Below, one piece after another: positions 62,790 to 64,000 of a stretch of 64,000 bases of DNA. Under the pieces are notes generated by a model. That model saw nothing but the letters and a program-made list of their open reading frames with translations, searched no databases and was not told the origin of the DNA. This DNA comes from Lepidonotus clava (Eukaryota > Annelida > Polychaeta > Phyllodocida > Polynoidae): the NCBI GenBank assembly GCA_936440205.1, contig OW387139.1, positions 24,082,378 to 24,146,377 of the forward strand. Direction: 5' to 3'. How positions within the stretch are numbered: the stretch's first letter is position 1; each line of letters opens with the position of its first letter. Both the position numbers and the translations under genes were made by a program.

Positions 62790-63110
62790 GATACTGCCCC
62801 AGACCGCACTGTCCACCTCCTCCTGGGTGTCCCCCACCTCAGGGAGTCGGTGCTAACTCAATCAGCGCGCCCTACTGGCCAATAGCCGAACGGCCGGCCA
62901 CAATAGGTGAGCACCTTCATCTGATCAGTGGCGTCATACGGCCACAAGGTGGCGCCACGGTCACCGGCCACGCCCCCTAGTGGGGGACGGGGTTATTAGG
63001 CGCCCAATGTGGTTCACCGGGTTAGGGCGGCAGACGCCAAGAGAAGCGTCAAGGGAGGCACCTCCAGGGGGAAGGTTGGGGTGGGGTGGAGGTGGCGGGC
63101 CCCATTGTGT
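62790..63110. promoter_or_regulatory. paired CTCF-like sites
   Basis: CCACAAGGTGGCGCC at 62942-62956 (+) matches 14 of 15 CTCF consensus positions. On the minus strand 62972-62983 reads CCACTAGGGGGC, a perfect 12-base core. The two face each other with a 15-bp gap. G-rich sequence follows to 63100. Confidence 0.45.
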
Positions 63111-63814
63111 GACTAGTTCCCACTGCATAGTGGTGGTCAGCGCTGTGTTTGGAAACGTAAGAAGTTCAGTTCCACTAAACGTCAATGAGATCCATCCAAA
63201 TTTGGTAATTGTTGAAGGAAATATCCGTCCATACTTACCAATTAAATTCACAAATTGGACCCTTCTGCCCAACTGAACTCAACTCGACAGTTGAATTGAG
63301 ATCGTTCTTATAGTGAAGCCGGAACCTCGGACTGCAGTTCAACATTGGTTACTAACAAAAGTCGAGTTCAGTCACTAATCTTGAGAACCTTACCCATGAA
63401 CCTGCGCAGTGCCCTTGTCTAATAGAGTTGAGGTTTTGGGAGAGAGTGATCTGGGTCACTTCGTTGCATATATAGGCTTCTAGTGGAAGTTATTTGAAAC
63501 CTTTTGTTGGAACATCACAAAACACTACTAAAGCGGTAACATTGTTGTAACCCACAATTGGCCACCCAATACAACCACGTCTGCTCTGTATAGCACAGGA
63601 CGGACCGCACCTTGGCCGCTCTGTGTCCACAGAGCATAATTTCCCTTTTAAACTTACACGCATTTCTGGACGTACAGTGCTTATGGGGTTCTCAGTGTAC
63701 TTGGTGTCATTCACTATATGCATAATCATGAGTTTTGGCTGCTCAGTGAACCTGACAGTGACTAGAGGTTTCATCCTTTAAGCGTTTGGGTGAAATTCAT
63801 ACTCCCCCTCCTTG
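63111..63814. other. intronic spacer
   Basis: The minus-strand ORF of 94 residues (63490-63774) has no recognised domain and is not SCAPER-like. Nothing else noticed. Confidence 0.45.
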
Positions 63815-64000
63815 TCCTGTGGTGCCCCCGGCTGCCCTGTGGTGCCCCCGTCTTCCCTGTGGTGCCCCCGGCTGCCCTGTGGTGCCCCTGATAATTATGT
63901 GGTGCCCTTGTCTGCCCTGTAGTTCCCCTGTCTGTCCTGTAGTGCCCCTGTCTACCCTGTGATGCCCCTATCCATCATTGTGGTGTCCCCGACCACCATG
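63815..64000. repeat. minisatellite, 20-bp unit, about nine copies, open at right end
   Basis: Unit CCTGTGGTGCCCCCGNCTGC repeats with period 20 from 63815. Left copies are nearly identical and right copies are more diverged. The array runs off the window. Confidence 0.92.

Noticed and set aside
57786-64000. Next upstream SCAPER exon
   Set aside because: Minus-strand ORFs at 58560, 58978, 59432 and 63490 lack SCAPER-like sequence and suitable phase; none supported.

Overview
The window is animal nuclear DNA dominated by introns of a single gene. Eight short minus-strand exons between 57785 and 12461 have GT-AG borders throughout. They join without a phase break into 1,312 coding bases (one leading base plus 437 codons). 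From memory of the family, their product matches the C-terminal part of SCAPER (S-phase cyclin A-associated protein in the ER). The upstream exons and the short last exon are outside the window or were not recognised. Structured GC-rich, CpG-rich blocks in AT-rich introns, poly-G/poly-C runs and a tRNA-headed SINE suggest a marine invertebrate. The SINE tail resembles molluscan SINE tails, but the phylum is a guess.

Layout on the + strand: 1-12460 is intron or 3' flank beyond exon 8. 12461-12652 is exon 8. 12653-45810 is a 33-kb intron. 45811-45960 is exon 7. A 5.5-kb intron follows. 51430-53132 holds exons 6, 5, 4 and 3 with introns of 237-447 bp. A 4.1-kb intron follows. Exons 2 and 1 lie at 57209-57321 and 57659-57785. 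57786-64000 is more intron. I found no second protein-coding gene, no intact rRNA or tRNA gene, and no CRISPR array.

The introns are the main interest. About forty GC-rich blocks of 200-900 bp carry clustered motifs: five GATA sites in 185 bp, nuclear-receptor half-sites with CACGTG and a YY1-like word, repeated RFX-type X-box words, TAATTA/TAATCC homeodomain clusters, CTCF-like sites, and a strikingly over-represented 9-mer, GAGCWGCTC. SCAPER is the classic bystander gene next to Islet LIM-homeodomain genes: the Islet-Scaper pairing is ancient and enhancers inside Scaper introns are reported to act on Islet. My reading, which is inference, is that this window is a genomic regulatory block for an Islet gene. 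If the human arrangement holds, Islet lies to the left of position 1 on the + strand.

Mobile and repeated DNA: a 653-bp element with 24-bp terminal inverted repeats (27782-28434), a SINE with 12-bp target-site duplications (46382-46739), a tRNA-like relic (about 32119-32200), a ~100-bp minisatellite (33380-34330), a 20-bp minisatellite running off the right end, and several local duplications.
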